A stretch of DNA of 64,000 nt from positions 667,393 through 731,392 of the forward strand of contig NZ_JALXFV010000002.1 in NCBI RefSeq assembly GCF_023699475.1, written 5' to 3'. The notes under the pieces are model-generated. The model ran no database searches and was not told the origin of the DNA. It was given only the letters and a program-made list of their open reading frames with translations. Each line of letters starts with the position of its first letter. Position 1 is the first letter of the stretch. This DNA comes from Halomarina rubra. Lineage in GTDB: Archaea; Halobacteriota; Halobacteria; Halobacteriales; Haloarculaceae. Below are positions 8,251-15,889 of this stretch, in pieces. The position numbers and the translations under genes are program-made.

Positions 8251-9297
8251 TTAGTCCGAATCTGTGATTGTTGTAGTCTCCTGACGGCGTTCGAGGTGTC
8301 GGAGTCGCTCGGTTCTGGCGCTCGTCGGGGGGTGGCTCGCGAGCATTCGTCGTCCGAGTCGCCACACCGGCCCGAGCACCGTCGAGCCTGCGGGCGGCGA
8401 CCGGCCGACGATCGACAGCGACGCCACGACCGGACTCCGGCGGTCGGGAGCGTCGTGCTCGGCGAGGCGCTCCTCGACGCTCCGCAGCGCGCTCGCCAGG
8501 GCGGCCGGGTCCCCGGTGATGGCGGCGGCCCCTCTGTCGGCGGCGAACTCGCGGGCTCTGGAGAGCGACGCGCCGAGCACGCGACCCACCGCCCAGACCG
8601 GCGCGGCGAACAGCAACCCGACGGTGACGACGGCGTCGGCGTACGATGCCCGACTGACTCGGCCGTGTTCGACACCGGCCGTCGGTCCACGGAGCAGTTC
8701 GAACACCCGCGAGGCAGCCATGGTGAGCAGCCCCGTCGTGGTCATGACGGTGGCGTCGCGGTTCTTGACGTGGGCGAGTTCGTGGGCGAGCACTGCTTCG
8801 AGTTCGCGCTCGTCGAGCGCGTCGAGCAGGCCCGTCGAGACGACCAGGTGGGTGTTCGACTCGGCGTAGCCGGTCACCAGCGACAGCGGCGTCTCCGTCG
8901 GGGCGAGGTAGACGTCGGGGACCGGCGTGTCGGCCTGCTGGGCGACCGACCGGACCGTGTCGAGGAGGGCCGGTGCGTCCGAGCGGTCGACGCGCCGTGC
9001 ACCGGTCGTCGCGACGGCGTAGTCCGGGGCGGTTCGTTGTCTGTGTGCGACGTACCCGACCAGTCCGATGGTGAGGAGCGCGCTGCTGGCGACCCAGAGG
9101 GACACGAGGGAGTCGACACCGACCGCGCGGAGGAGCCCCTCGCGTTCGAGCACGCCACCGACGACGGCCCCCGCGACGGCGGTCATCGCCAGGACGATTC
9201 CCCAGACGGCGAGCGTCGCGACGACGACGGTCAGTACGAGCGCGAACAGCGTCGCCGCCATCCGTAGCTGGAGATGACGGTCCGGAGACCAATCCAT
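8251..9297 (-). CDS. M48-family (HtpX-like) membrane zinc metalloprotease, copy 3
   Basis: A 348-residue membrane protease. Two N-terminal transmembrane helices (about 13-50 and 62-85) precede the catalytic domain. The zinc site is HELAH (His172, Glu173, His176) and the third ligand is probably Glu250 in SRAREFAADRG. A further hydrophobic stretch (about 222-242) lies between them, as in HtpX. HtpX-type enzymes degrade misfolded membrane proteins. It is the last of three tandem paralogues, 54 bases after the previous one, and ends with LASHPPTSARTERL, a tail all three share. Confidence 0.92.
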   Translation of the reverse strand: MDWSPDRHLQLRMAATLFALVLTVVVATLAVWGIVLAMTAVAGAVVGGVLEREGLLRAVGVDSLVSLWVASSALLTIGLVGYVAHRQRTAPDYAVATTGARRVDRSDAPALLDTVRSVAQQADTPVPDVYLAPTETPLSLVTGYAESNTHLVVSTGLLDALDERELEAVLAHELAHVKNRDATVMTTTGLLTMAASRVFELLRGPTAGVEHGRVSRASYADAVVTVGLLFAAPVWAVGRVLGASLSRAREFAADRGAAAITGDPAALASALRSVEERLAEHDAPDRRSPVVASLSIVGRSPPAGSTVLGPVWRLGRRMLASHPPTSARTERLRHLERRQETTTITDSD

Positions 9298-9351
9298 ACG
9301 GGCCGTTCGGGGCCGACGACAAAAACACTCGGTCGAGGGGCGGACGCGTGT

Positions 9352-10491
9352 TCAGGTGCGTTCGGCGGTTCGTTCGAGACTCCGTAGCCGCTCGATGCGG
9401 TCGCTGGTCGGTGGGTGCGTCGAGTACGCCCGTCGGTAGCCCAGGACGAACGCGCGTCTGACCGGCCTGCGGAGGCCCCAGAGAACCGGGCGACGACGCT
9501 CCCACGAGAGCTTGGACTCGACGGACTCGCGTGGCGGTGGGACGATGGAGAGCGCCACGAGCTCCTCGTGGCGGAGGTCCTCGGCTGGTGGACTGTCGAG
9601 CGTCGTGTCGAGCGTGTCGAGCGCGCTCGCCAGCCCTGCCGGGTCGCCGGTGAGCGCGACCGCGCCCCGGTCGGCCGCCCGCTCTCGGACGCGGGCGACG
9701 AGGGCGACGACCGCCCGCGCGAGGAACACGATGGGGAGCAACACGACGGAGACGTACGGGGCGAACCCGTCGATGCCGTCGTGACTCCGGTCGGTCCCCC
9801 AGACGAAGCCGAAGAGGAGGGTCGCGCCAGCGACGACGGACGACACCAGCGTCATCACCACCGCGTCGCGGTTCTTGACGTGGGCGAGTTCGTGGGCGAC
9901 CACCGCTTCGAGTTCGCGGTCGCCGACCGTCTCCAGGAGACCGTCCGTGACGACCACCGTCGTCGTCGAGGGCCGGTAGCCGACGGTGAGCGCCTCGGGC
10001 GTCTCGGTCTCGGCGACGACGAGGTCGGGTGTCGGGAGGTCGGCCTGCTGGGCGAGCGCGGTGGTCGTCGCGACGAGTCGTTCGTCGGTCACCGGACGGG
10101 TCGGCGTCTCCGGGAACAGCGCGTCGACCGTGTCGGTCAGCGAGCGGACCCACTCGGCGACTCCACCGAGCCACGAGCGTACCTGATGCGCGGTGAACCG
10201 CACGAGCAACAGGACGAACACGAGCAGCCAGCCCCCCGTCACCCCCCACTCGACGGTCCCCCACGCGTCGACGTCGGTCGCGCCGGTCGCCACCGCGCCG
10301 ACCGCCACCGGTCCGATGCCGAACATGTACAGTCCGATAGTCGCCACAGCTCCGAACAGGATCAGGACGAACGCGGCGACGCCGAGGGTCGCGAGACCGA
10401 GGAGTACCAGAACGGGCAGCGCGACGACGAGTCGGAGGTAGAGCGACCACGCACGCGGCCACTGCACGCTCCGGTTCGGGTCGTAACTCAT
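9352..10491 (-). CDS. M48-family (HtpX-like) membrane zinc metalloprotease, copy 2
   Basis: The longest of the three paralogues at 379 residues. It has two or three N-terminal hydrophobic segments (about 18-70 and 84-100), HELAH at His200-Glu201-His204, and the third zinc ligand at about Glu270 in RVRERAADRG. The shared motif STHPPTSDRIERLRSLER closes the protein. The gene follows copy 1 by 13 bases, which suggests one transcript. The extra N-terminal length and a more hydrophobic region before Glu270 set it apart from its sisters, which suggests divergence rather than a recent duplication. Confidence 0.92.
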   Translation of the reverse strand: MSYDPNRSVQWPRAWSLYLRLVVALPVLVLLGLATLGVAAFVLILFGAVATIGLYMFGIGPVAVGAVATGATDVDAWGTVEWGVTGGWLLVFVLLLVRFTAHQVRSWLGGVAEWVRSLTDTVDALFPETPTRPVTDERLVATTTALAQQADLPTPDLVVAETETPEALTVGYRPSTTTVVVTDGLLETVGDRELEAVVAHELAHVKNRDAVVMTLVSSVVAGATLLFGFVWGTDRSHDGIDGFAPYVSVVLLPIVFLARAVVALVARVRERAADRGAVALTGDPAGLASALDTLDTTLDSPPAEDLRHEELVALSIVPPPRESVESKLSWERRRPVLWGLRRPVRRAFVLGYRRAYSTHPPTSDRIERLRSLERTAERT

Positions 10492-10504
10492 CCGGCCGCT
10501 GGAC

Positions 10505-11515
10505 TCACCGGGTTAGCTGCTCGCGTTCGAGCGCGCGCAGTCGGTCGACGCGGTCGGCGGTGGCGGGGTGGGTCGCCAGTGCGGGGCGGACGTACCGGAC
10601 GTTCACCGCCCGGCGGGCGCGTCGGACCGGCAGTCGCAGGCCCCAGAGTATCGGCCGACGCTTCTCGTAGGTGAGTTTCGGCCCCGGTTCGCCGCGGTCG
10701 GCCGGGACGACCGACAGCGCCGCGAGTGCGTTCTCGCGGGCGTCGGTCTCGGGGGTCGTTCGACCGTCGGCGGCGAGCGTGTCCAGCGCGCTCGCGAGCG
10801 GCGCAGCGTCCCCGAGCAACGCGGTCGCGCCACGGTCGGCGGCGAGTTCGCGGCTCCGGGAGAGCGAGGCGACGAGCGTCCGCCCCACTCCCCAGAAGGC
10901 GTAGGAGGCGGCCGCGACGGCGAGCAGGACGAAGTGGACACCACCGCTGTGCTGGAGGCCCTTCGCGAGACCACGCGCGCTCGACAGCGGCAACTCGACC
11001 AGCGTCATGACGGTGGCGTCGCGGTTCTTGACGTGGGCGAGTTCGTGGGCGACCACCGCCTCCAGTTCGCGCTCGTCGAGCGCGTCGAGCAGACCCGTCG
11101 AGACGACGAGTCGCGCGTCGGCCGTCGAGAGCCCCGTCGTCATCGCGAACGGGCGCTCCCGGTCCGCGACGTGGATGCTCGGCGTCGGGAGGTCCGCCGC
11201 CTGTGCCATCCGGGTGACCGCCGCGTGGAGGGTCGGGTACGCGTCGGGACCGACCGCCTCGGCGTCGAACGTCTCGGCCGCGTCGCGCTGGAGCGCCCGG
11301 TAGACGAGGACGACGCCACCGACGACCGTCGCCAGCGCGCCGAGACCGAACGCCGCGAGCGGCGACAGCGGGTGGCCGACCACGCCGGCGAGCCACGTCG
11401 CCCCCCAAGCGAGCACGAACGCGAGTCCCACGCCGAACACGAGCGTCGCCAGCGCGAGGGCGAGGAGCGTCAGCACCATCCACCGTCGGAGGTCGCGGTC
11501 GAGGGACCAGTTCAT
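10505..11515 (-). CDS. M48-family (HtpX-like) membrane zinc metalloprotease, copy 1
   Basis: A 336-residue membrane protease and the first gene of the three-copy cluster. Helices at about 12-47 and 52-74 lead to HELAH (His157, Glu158, His161). The third ligand is about Glu223 in SRSRELAADRG, and the terminal motif is ATHPATADRVDRLRALER. The start is the ATG at 11515. A TATA-like element at about 11538-11546 on this strand lies 27 bases upstream, flanked by inverted repeats, so this promoter probably drives all three genes. Copies 1 and 3 look closer to each other in the GLLDALDERELEAV region than to copy 2. Confidence 0.92.
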   Translation of the reverse strand: MNWSLDRDLRRWMVLTLLALALATLVFGVGLAFVLAWGATWLAGVVGHPLSPLAAFGLGALATVVGGVVLVYRALQRDAAETFDAEAVGPDAYPTLHAAVTRMAQAADLPTPSIHVADRERPFAMTTGLSTADARLVVSTGLLDALDERELEAVVAHELAHVKNRDATVMTLVELPLSSARGLAKGLQHSGGVHFVLLAVAAASYAFWGVGRTLVASLSRSRELAADRGATALLGDAAPLASALDTLAADGRTTPETDARENALAALSVVPADRGEPGPKLTYEKRRPILWGLRLPVRRARRAVNVRYVRPALATHPATADRVDRLRALEREQLTR

Positions 11516-11533
11516 GTCCCCGGGTTGGTCGTT

Positions 11534-11582
11534 CTCGGTGATAAGTTCCGAGGGGTGTTCTCGCGACGGGAGAACCGCCCCT
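11534..11582. promoter_or_regulatory. Promoter and candidate operator of the M48 cluster
   Basis: CTCGG (11534-11538) and CCGAG (11548-11552) flank the TATA-like GATAAGTT, which lies about 27 bases before the ATG at 11515. Next to it is a second imperfect dyad: AGGGG and GTTCTC on the left (11551-11562), GAGAAC and CCCCT on the right (11570-11582). Both suit binding of a dimeric regulator at the promoter of the protease cluster. Confidence 0.4.
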
Positions 11583-11677
11583 CGTTGTCACCGTTCACCG
11601 ACCGTTACGGGCCGTCTCTGAGTCGCTTCCGGGCAGCGTCTGACGCCCGTCGTCCGGTCAGCCGACAGCTAAGAGAA

Positions 11678-11687
11678 AACTTATACC
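11678..11687 (+). promoter_or_regulatory. TATA box upstream of mptE
   Basis: AACTTATACC is a good haloarchaeal TATA box. Transcription should begin near 11708, which is exactly an ATG that opens an eight-codon frame ending in TAG at 11732-11734. The mptE start at 11780 would then lie about 72 bases into the message. Confidence 0.5.
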
Positions 11688-11779
11688 TCCTCCGTAAATA
11701 TCGACGGATGCGAGTCGGTCGGCCACGCGGGTAGGGGTACTTGGTGGCCGCCCGACCTACGGTTTATCACACACTGAGC

Positions 11780-12472
11780 ATGCGCTACAGCGACTGGAGC
11801 CCCGTCTACGATGCCATCCTCCGCGACTTCGGCTACGACAGAACCGGCGACGAACGGGTCCGTGACCGCCTCGCGACGCTGACGACGTCGTTCGACCACG
11901 ACCGACTCCCCCTGTTCGAGGGGGCAGCCGTCGCAGTCTGCGGCGCGGCCCCCTCGCTGGCCGACGACCTGGACCTCGCTCGCCGCGCCGACGTGGTCGT
12001 GGCCGCCTCGACGGCCGTCGACACCTGTCGGGACGCGGGCGTCGCCGTCGACTGCATGGTGACCGACCTCGACAAGAACCCCGAGACGGCCGTCGAACTG
12101 ACCCGCGAGGGGACGCCCGTCGCGGTCCACGCCCACGGGGACAACCGACCGCTCGTCGAGGCGTACGTCCCCGAACTGGTCGACGAGTGGACGCTCCCGA
12201 CGACGCAAGCCGAACCGGTCGGTCCCGTCGAGAACGTCGGCGGGTTCACCGACGGCGACCGGGCGGCGTTCCTCGCCGACCACTTCGGAGCGGGGTCGCT
12301 CGTGTTTCCGGGCTGGACGTTCGACGACCCGACCGTCGACGCCGAGAAACGCCGGAAACTCGCGTGGGCCGAACGCCTGCTCTACTGGCTGGAGCGGCGA
12401 CGCGACGAGCGGTTCGTCGTGCTGGACGGTCGCCGTGACGCCATCGACACGAGCGCGCTACCGGTCGAGTGA
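11780..12472 (+). CDS. mptE: 6-hydroxymethyl-7,8-dihydropterin pyrophosphokinase, MptE-like
   Basis: A 230-residue DUF115/MptE protein. The enzyme transfers pyrophosphate from ATP to 6-hydroxymethyl-dihydropterin in the archaeal folate/methanopterin pathway. The family features are AVCGAAPSLADDL (about 58-70), the metal-binding MVTDLDKNPE (about 93-102) and HAHGDN (about 118). It ends with the usual KRRKLAWAERLL helix. The ATG at 11780 is chosen because the upstream extension lacks homologous character. The message is predicted to carry a leader of about 72 bases. Confidence 0.88.
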   Translation: MRYSDWSPVYDAILRDFGYDRTGDERVRDRLATLTTSFDHDRLPLFEGAAVAVCGAAPSLADDLDLARRADVVVAASTAVDTCRDAGVAVDCMVTDLDKNPETAVELTREGTPVAVHAHGDNRPLVEAYVPELVDEWTLPTTQAEPVGPVENVGGFTDGDRAAFLADHFGAGSLVFPGWTFDDPTVDAEKRRKLAWAERLLYWLERRRDERFVVLDGRRDAIDTSALPVE

Positions 12473-12509
12473 GGCGGCCGTCGCCCCGGTGGGTGGCGAC
12501 CGAAGCGAG

Positions 12510-12707
12510 TCACGCTTCGCCCTCGACGCTCCCCGCCGAGAACACCGCGAGCAGAACGAGAAACAAGACGAGTGCGACGCCCCCTCCAAGAGTGACGGCG
12601 AGGCCCGTCGGTCGGCCGGCCGTCTCGACGGCCACACCCAGTCCCGCACCGACGGGGACCGCGAACAGCAGGGCGTAGCCGACGACGGTACGGGTCGGAC
12701 GGAACAC
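12510..12707 (-). CDS. Small two-helix membrane protein
   Basis: A 65-residue protein starting with GTG at 12707. The hydrophobic helices are at about 7-29 and 35-57, with a short acidic tail. It begins four bases after the quinone oxidoreductase gene stops on the same strand, so the two are probably co-transcribed. This could anchor electron transfer to the membrane, but that is only inference from position. I recognise no named family. Confidence 0.65.
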   Translation of the reverse strand: MFRPTRTVVGYALLFAVPVGAGLGVAVETAGRPTGLAVTLGGGVALVLFLVLLAVFSAGSVEGEA

Positions 12708-12711
12708 CGGG

Positions 12712-13683
12712 CTACGGGACGAGGAGGACCTTGCCGCTGGACTGGCGGTCCTCGATGTACTCGTGGGCCTCGACGGCGTCTTCGAGCGCGAACGTCTCGC
12801 CGACCTGTACCTCGAGCGTGCCCGTCGAGAGCATCTCCGTCAGCGGTGGCACCGCGCTCATCACCTTCCCCGGCGCGCGGTACATCGCCTGCCCGAGGTG
12901 GTAGCCGATGACGCGCTGGTTCGCGAACAGGAGCGAGGCGGTGTCGGGCCGTCCCGGTTCGCCGCTGGCCGCGCCGTAGCTGACCATCCGGCCGAAGTGC
13001 GCGAGGCAGTCGAGACTCTCCTCGGTCGTCTCGCTCCCGATACCGTCGAGCACGAGGTCGACGCCCTCGCCGTCGGTCAGGTCGTTCACTTCGTCGGCGA
13101 AGTCGGTCTCGGTGTAGTTTATCGGGTGGTCGAGACCGAGGTCGCTCGCGAGGTCGAGTTTCTCCTGCGTGCTCGCGGTGCCGAACGTCTCCGCGCCCGC
13201 CTCGCTGGCGATCTGGACCGCGGCGGTGCCGACGCCACCGGCCGCGGCGTGGATAAGCACCTTCTCCCCTTCTTCGAGGCCGCCCCACTCGTGGAGGCAG
13301 TTGTGCGCCGTGAGGAACTGGACGGGGAAGCCCGCGGCCTCCTCGAAGCTCATACCGTCGGGGATGTCGAACAGGCCGCTGGCGTCGGCGGTCACGTACT
13401 CGGCGTAGCCCCCGCCGTCGACCATCCCGACGACCTCGTCACCTTCCGAGCGGCCCACGCCCTCGCCGACGGCGTCGACGACACCCGCGACCTCCATCCC
13501 GGGGACGTACGTCGGCTGTGGCCCACCCTGGTAGTGCCCACGGCGCTGCATGATGTCCGCGAAGTTGATGCCCGCCGCGCGGACCTCGATGCGGACCTCG
13601 CCCTCGCCGGGGTCGGGGACGTCGCGTTCGCTCACCTGCATCCCGCTCGTGTCGCCGAACTCGGTCACCTCGATGACCTGCAT
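12712..13683 (-). CDS. NADPH:quinone oxidoreductase, zinc-independent MDR family
   Basis: A 323-residue medium-chain dehydrogenase/reductase of the quinone oxidoreductase (Qor) type. The N-terminal GroES-like part carries AAGINFADIMQRRGHY (about 40-55). The Rossmann motif is AAAGGVGTAAVQIA (about 147-160) and the end is the usual GKVLLVP. No structural-zinc Cys cluster is seen. It reduces quinones or enones with NADPH. The start is the ATG at 13683, exactly 27 bases from a TATA element inside an inverted repeat. A membrane micro-protein follows in the same operon. Confidence 0.9.
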   Translation of the reverse strand: MQVIEVTEFGDTSGMQVSERDVPDPGEGEVRIEVRAAGINFADIMQRRGHYQGGPQPTYVPGMEVAGVVDAVGEGVGRSEGDEVVGMVDGGGYAEYVTADASGLFDIPDGMSFEEAAGFPVQFLTAHNCLHEWGGLEEGEKVLIHAAAGGVGTAAVQIASEAGAETFGTASTQEKLDLASDLGLDHPINYTETDFADEVNDLTDGEGVDLVLDGIGSETTEESLDCLAHFGRMVSYGAASGEPGRPDTASLLFANQRVIGYHLGQAMYRAPGKVMSAVPPLTEMLSTGTLEVQVGETFALEDAVEAHEYIEDRQSSGKVLLVP

Positions 13684-13700
13684 GGTCGGCCTCCGGCCGG

Positions 13701-13719
13701 GACCGGCATAAAGCCGGTC
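13701..13719. promoter_or_regulatory. TATA box inside a perfect inverted repeat
   Basis: GACCGGC, ATAAA, GCCGGTC form a perfect 7-bp inverted repeat whose spacer is the TATA element (TTTAT on the minus strand). It is centred 27 bases before the quinone oxidoreductase ATG. A protein bound here would block TBP, so a repressor operator is likely. A second perfect repeat, CGGGGAG and CTCCCCG at 13738-13757, lies 20 bases upstream. Confidence 0.55.
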
Positions 13720-13824
13720 GGAACTGCGAACGCACCGCGGGGAGTTTCCGCTCCCCGGCGAGGGGGTCCGACCCGGCACACGGGTCGCCTAGAGTTATCA
13801 CTGCGCGAACGCACCTGTCAGCAC

Positions 13825-15237
13825 ATGCCATACGACTGTTCGTTCCTCTCGGACCTCGAAGTCGCCGTCTCGTTCGAGGAGGGCGACCTGGAGAGTCACG
13901 CCGCCGACTGGGGGACCCAGGAGACCGACAAGAAGACTCGCCCCGACGCGGTGGTCCGCCCCGAGTCGACCGACGAGGTGTCGACGGTGCTCGCGGCCGC
14001 CGACGACCGCGGTGTCCCCGTCACGCCCTACGCCGCGGGGACGAGTCTGGAGGGTAATGCGGTCCCCGCGTTCGCGGGTATCAGCATGGACCTGATGGGG
14101 ATGAACGAGGTCGTCGACGTGCGTCCCGACGACTTCCAGATCGACGTCCAACCGGGCGTGATGGGGACCGCCGTCGACGACGCCGTCGCGGAGTACGGCC
14201 TGTTCTTCCCGCCGCTACCCTCCTCGGGGAACCTCTCGACCATCGGCGGGATGATAGCCAACAGCGCCAGTGGAATGCAGACCGTCAAGTACGGCGAAGT
14301 GGGCGACTGGGTGCTCGAACTCGAAGCCGTCCTCGCCGACGGCAGCGTCGTCCGCTCGGGGTCGCGTGCGGTCAAGACCTCCAGCGGCTACGACCTGAAG
14401 TCGCTGCTCGTCGGCAGCGAAGGGACGCTCGCGGTCGTCACCGAGGCGACGCTCGCCCTCCAGGGCCGTCCCGAGCAGATTCGCGGCGGCCGGGCTATCT
14501 TCCCGACGCTCGACGACGCCGCCGAGGCCGTCTTCGACGCCGTCCGCTCGGGCGTGGACGTCGCGAAGATAGAACTCATCGACGGCCTGAGCGCGACGAT
14601 GGCGAACGACTACCTCGGCAGCGACCTCCCCGACGCGCCGATGACGTTCCTGGAGTTCCACGCCAACCACGGCGTCGAGGAGGAGGTCGCGTTCTGCGAG
14701 AGCGTGTTCGAGGAACACGGCGTCGAACGCTTCGAGATGGCCGAGGAGGAGGAGATGGACGAACTGTGGGCGGCCCGGCGGGAACTCGCGTTCGCCGCCC
14801 GCGCCTGGGACCCCGAACAACAGCCCCTCCACCCCGGCGACATCACGGTCCCTATCAGCGAGTACCCGGGCATCATCCGCTACGCGAAGGAGCTAGAGGA
14901 GGAGTACGGCCTGCCCGTGCCCTGCTTCGGCCACGCTGGCGACGGGAACCTCCACTACTCGGTGCTCGTCCCGGACGACCCCGAGGTCCGCGAGGTCGGG
15001 GAGCAGGTGTACCGGGACATCGTCGAACGCGCCATCGAGGTCGGCGGCACCTGCACCGGCGAACACGGCATCGGCATGGGCAAACGCGAGTACCTACTCC
15101 TCGAACACGGCGACGCGAGCGTCGACGCGATGCGCCGGGTCAAACGCGCGCTCGACCCCAACGACACGCTCAACCCCGGAAAGATGTTCCCCGAGACGCT
15201 GGAGGGCGGGCGCGTGCGACTGGACGCCGACGACTGA
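13825..15237 (+). CDS. FAD-linked oxidase, GlcD / D-lactate dehydrogenase type
   Basis: A 470-residue flavoprotein of the glycolate oxidase GlcD / D-lactate dehydrogenase family. The PCMH FAD-binding domain (about 45-220) holds VTPYAAGTSLEGNAVP and the stretch PPLPSSGNLSTIGGMIANSASGMQTVKYG. The C-terminal cap ends with GEHGIGMGKREYL and PNDTLNPGKMFP, both family hallmarks. It oxidises D-2-hydroxy acids and passes electrons to the respiratory chain. No Fe-S subunit follows, so it fits the single-subunit form. The ATG at 13825 is supported by a TATA-like GAGTTATCA 28 bases before it. It is divergent from the quinone oxidoreductase, which suggests shared redox control. Confidence 0.9.
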   Translation: MPYDCSFLSDLEVAVSFEEGDLESHAADWGTQETDKKTRPDAVVRPESTDEVSTVLAAADDRGVPVTPYAAGTSLEGNAVPAFAGISMDLMGMNEVVDVRPDDFQIDVQPGVMGTAVDDAVAEYGLFFPPLPSSGNLSTIGGMIANSASGMQTVKYGEVGDWVLELEAVLADGSVVRSGSRAVKTSSGYDLKSLLVGSEGTLAVVTEATLALQGRPEQIRGGRAIFPTLDDAAEAVFDAVRSGVDVAKIELIDGLSATMANDYLGSDLPDAPMTFLEFHANHGVEEEVAFCESVFEEHGVERFEMAEEEEMDELWAARRELAFAARAWDPEQQPLHPGDITVPISEYPGIIRYAKELEEEYGLPVPCFGHAGDGNLHYSVLVPDDPEVREVGEQVYRDIVERAIEVGGTCTGEHGIGMGKREYLLLEHGDASVDAMRRVKRALDPNDTLNPGKMFPETLEGGRVRLDADD

Positions 15238-15362
15238 CGGACCAGTCGGCCTTTGGACCGTGACGAGAGCGAAGTGAGGCAAAACGTCATCCGGTTGCAC
15301 CGCGGTCGTTCGTACACGTGTTCGTATGCGTGAATTTCGTGGCACTCTATGAGGCCGGGTGA

Positions 15363-15842
15363 ATGCGACGCGGTGTCAGGTACGTGTTGGTTGCAGCAGC
15401 CGTCACGCTACTCGTGACAACTACCGTCGCGGCACTCGTGATGACCAGTCTGTTCCTCTTCACGGAAGGCGATGGAGACGATCAGGTCGGATTCAGTGGG
15501 AGGTTCTCGGTCGAGAACGGGTTCGAGATGACTGGTGTCGTCACCAACGACAAGATCCAATCGAACCCGCCGACGTATCGAAACGTCACCGTCCTCCTGT
15601 ACGACGAGCAAGGACGCCTGTATCAATCGGAGCGGGTCGGAACCGTCGAATACAGAACGAACGTCACCGTCACCTCGGGGACGGTCCCGAAGTACGTCGT
15701 CATCGACTCGCCCGACCTTTGGAACGATTCCACGATCGTCGTCGATTACTACGAACGAGAAGACTCGGGTCTGTTCAGACAACGCCTCGCGACCTCACGA
15801 GCCAACCTTCCAGTGACGCTTCCCTCGACAGAATCGAACTGA
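15363..15842 (+). CDS. Unrecognised membrane-anchored extracellular protein
   Basis: A 159-residue protein with one N-terminal hydrophobic helix (about 7-33) and a soluble, probably extracellular beta-rich part. That part has several N-x-S/T sites (for example NVTV and NDST) that could be glycosylated. It starts with an ATG about 26 bases after an AATTT-containing promoter element. Codon use is visibly less G/C-biased at third positions than the neighbours, with many TTG, GCA, GAA and AGA codons, which suggests recent acquisition or weak expression. Two TTCGTA boxes 12 bases apart (15309-15314 and 15321-15326) precede the promoter. No family recognised. Confidence 0.7.
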   Translation: MRRGVRYVLVAAAVTLLVTTTVAALVMTSLFLFTEGDGDDQVGFSGRFSVENGFEMTGVVTNDKIQSNPPTYRNVTVLLYDEQGRLYQSERVGTVEYRTNVTVTSGTVPKYVVIDSPDLWNDSTIVVDYYEREDSGLFRQRLATSRANLPVTLPSTESN

Positions 15843-15889
15843 AAGCGTCACAGTGCCGAGTCTGTTCGTCCCTTCGGAGCGCTTTGGGT

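Noticed and set aside
8216-10462. 748-residue Arg/Pro/Gly-rich minus-strand frame across two M48 genes
   Set aside because: Composition is that of a shifted frame of GC-rich coding DNA; it crosses gene boundaries of two clear proteases.
12763-13824. 354-residue N-terminal extension of the FAD oxidase frame
   Set aside because: It overlaps the whole quinone oxidoreductase in antisense. The oxidase motifs begin only after the ATG at 13825, and a promoter sits just before that.
15309-15326. Two TTCGTA boxes 12 bases apart
   Set aside because: Too short to be a reliable operator on their own; kept only as a comment on the nearby gene.
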